Of a stretch of 15,122 nt of DNA, positions 14,401-15,122 are shown in pieces (within the stretch, counting starts at the first letter, position 1; the number at the start of each line of letters is the position of its first letter). The translations under genes and the position numbers were made by a program. The notes below the pieces were generated by a model. The model made no database searches and was not told where the DNA came from. It saw nothing but the letters and a program-made list of their open reading frames with translations. Origin of the DNA: an uncultured Leucothrix sp. (lineage in GTDB: Bacteria > Pseudomonadota > Gammaproteobacteria > Thiotrichales > Thiotrichaceae); the NCBI GenBank assembly GCA_937923375.1, contig CALAJG010000215.1:1-15122 (forward strand), written 5' to 3'.

Positions 14401-15122
14401 ATGAGTGAACCGACACCAAAGTACATCCTTGTTGAAAACCACATAAAACTGGCAATCAAGAAAAAACAACTCGTAGACAAACTGCCTGGTGAGCGAACTC
14501 TGGCACAGCAGTTGGGTGTCTCATACATGACAATTCGCAAATCAATCGAAAACCTCGTCACTCAGGGCGTGCTCTTTAAGATTCCGACAAAGGGTACGTT
14601 TGTCAATCATGACCGGGTCCAGCGAAGGAAAAACCGAACTATCGGTTACTTCCTCGACGCTAACATGATTGCTGGCATCTCAAGCCCCTACTACTCACTA
14701 ATTTTCAATGCTATCGAAAAAGTAGCCGCCAAAGATGGTTACTCAGTGGTCTACTTCTCTGAGAATAATGTCGACAACTTAAACAGAACATTAGACAAAC
14801 TTGATGGCGTCATCGCTACCTGCTTTCCCAGAATCGAAAGCATCATTCTCAAAATGAAGCAGTCGGTGCCCGTTGTAGTCATCGACAATAGCGCTGCAGA
14901 TAAAACCATTCCTTCCGTCATTATCGATAACTTCAATGCCGATGTAGACTCTGTTGACTACGCCTGCTCACTTGGGCACAACAGAATCGGTTTTATGACC
15001 GGTCTGGAGGATTCAGACATCGGTAAGAGTCGCTATGCCGGTTATCAGCATGGACTAGGGAAAAATAATATATCGCTTGATGAGACGCTGGTTTTTCGGG
15101 GTAACTACTCTTATGAAGCCGG
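14401..15122 (+). CDS. GntR-LacI hybrid transcriptional regulator (AraR-like architecture), 3' end cut by window
   Basis: This is predicted to be a sugar-responsive repressor of the locus. 240 codons are open to the window edge. Residues 1-70 form a GntR-type winged helix: the LPGERTLAQQLGVSYMTIRK segment (28-47) is the recognition region and KGTFV (64-68) ends the wing. From residue 79 (RTIGYFLDANM) a LacI/ribose-binding-protein type effector domain follows, with SSPYYSLIFNAIEKVAAKDG (94-113) and SLGHNRIGFMTG (190-201), where family members bind sugars. The remaining 100 or so residues are missing. The ATG at 14401 is preceded by GAGAGAAG. It is divergent from the whole cluster. The shared GCTATATAGC palindrome at three target promoters and at its own upstream region makes it the best candidate for binding that site; this is inference. 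Confidence 0.88.
   Translation, partial: MSEPTPKYILVENHIKLAIKKKQLVDKLPGERTLAQQLGVSYMTIRKSIENLVTQGVLFKIPTKGTFVNHDRVQRRKNRTIGYFLDANMIAGISSPYYSLIFNAIEKVAAKDGYSVVYFSENNVDNLNRTLDKLDGVIATCFPRIESIILKMKQSVPVVVIDNSAADKTIPSVIIDNFNADVDSVDYACSLGHNRIGFMTGLEDSDIGKSRYAGYQHGLGKNNISLDETLVFRGNYSYEA

Noticed and set aside
14751..14936. Minus-strand ORF within the regulator gene
   Set aside because: It is an antisense shadow of the LacI-type domain; the sense frame is clearly conserved.
1..15122. tRNA, rRNA, insertion sequences, integrases or attachment sites
   Set aside because: No cloverleaf-like sequence, transposase motif or terminal inverted repeat was seen; the window is filled by one coherent metabolic locus.

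Overview
The window looks like a carbohydrate-utilisation locus from a Gram-negative bacterium, most likely a marine polysaccharide-degrading gammaproteobacterium. The evidence is outer-membrane lipoproteins, a C-terminal outer-membrane beta-barrel ending in Phe, strong Shine-Dalgarno sites, moderate to low GC and sigma70-like promoters. I cannot name the genus. Six genes lie on the minus strand and one regulator gene lies on the plus strand at the right edge. The other long ORFs are antisense or out-of-frame shadows.

Layout from right to left, in the direction of minus-strand transcription. (a) 14401-15122 (+): a GntR-LacI hybrid sugar-responsive repressor, cut by the window end. (b) 13714-11783: an outer-membrane lipoprotein with three tandem CBM4/9-like modules plus a fourth C-terminal beta-sandwich-like domain and no catalytic domain, followed by a strong intrinsic terminator. 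(c) 11630-10023: a GH30-family glycosidase with no signal peptide. (d) 9823-6764: a secreted clan GH-A glycosidase fused to a C-terminal outer-membrane beta-barrel. (e) 6739-6083: a small lipoprotein of unknown function. (f) 5990-2517: a very large cytoplasmic phosphorylase of the GH94/GH149/GH161 group. (g) 2403-757 and 743-<1: an oligosaccharide-type ABC importer, comprising a solute-binding protein and the first permease, which is cut by the window start.

One palindrome, core GCTATATAGC, appears in front of the transporter genes (2445-2460), the glycosidase-barrel gene (9879-9888) and the CBM lipoprotein (13912-13925). It also appears, with one base changed, in front of the regulator (14202-14213). 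At the three minus-strand promoters it lies at or just after the -10 element, downstream of a TTGACA/TTGACT -35 box. At two of them the geometry is identical to the base. The simplest reading is that the hybrid regulator represses all three units and itself by blocking the transcription start until a sugar inducer binds.

Proposed pathway (inference): the CBM lipoprotein captures glucan at the cell surface, and the barrel-anchored glycosidase cuts it at the outer membrane and may pass products inward. The ABC importer moves oligosaccharides into the cytoplasm. There the phosphorylase releases sugar 1-phosphate and the GH30 enzyme trims linkages or branches the phosphorylase cannot use. A laminarin-like beta-1,3/1,6-glucan fits this enzyme set best, but the substrate is not proven. 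No TonB receptor or SusC/D pair is visible, so the enzyme-barrel fusion could be the outer-membrane step of an unusual glucan uptake system.
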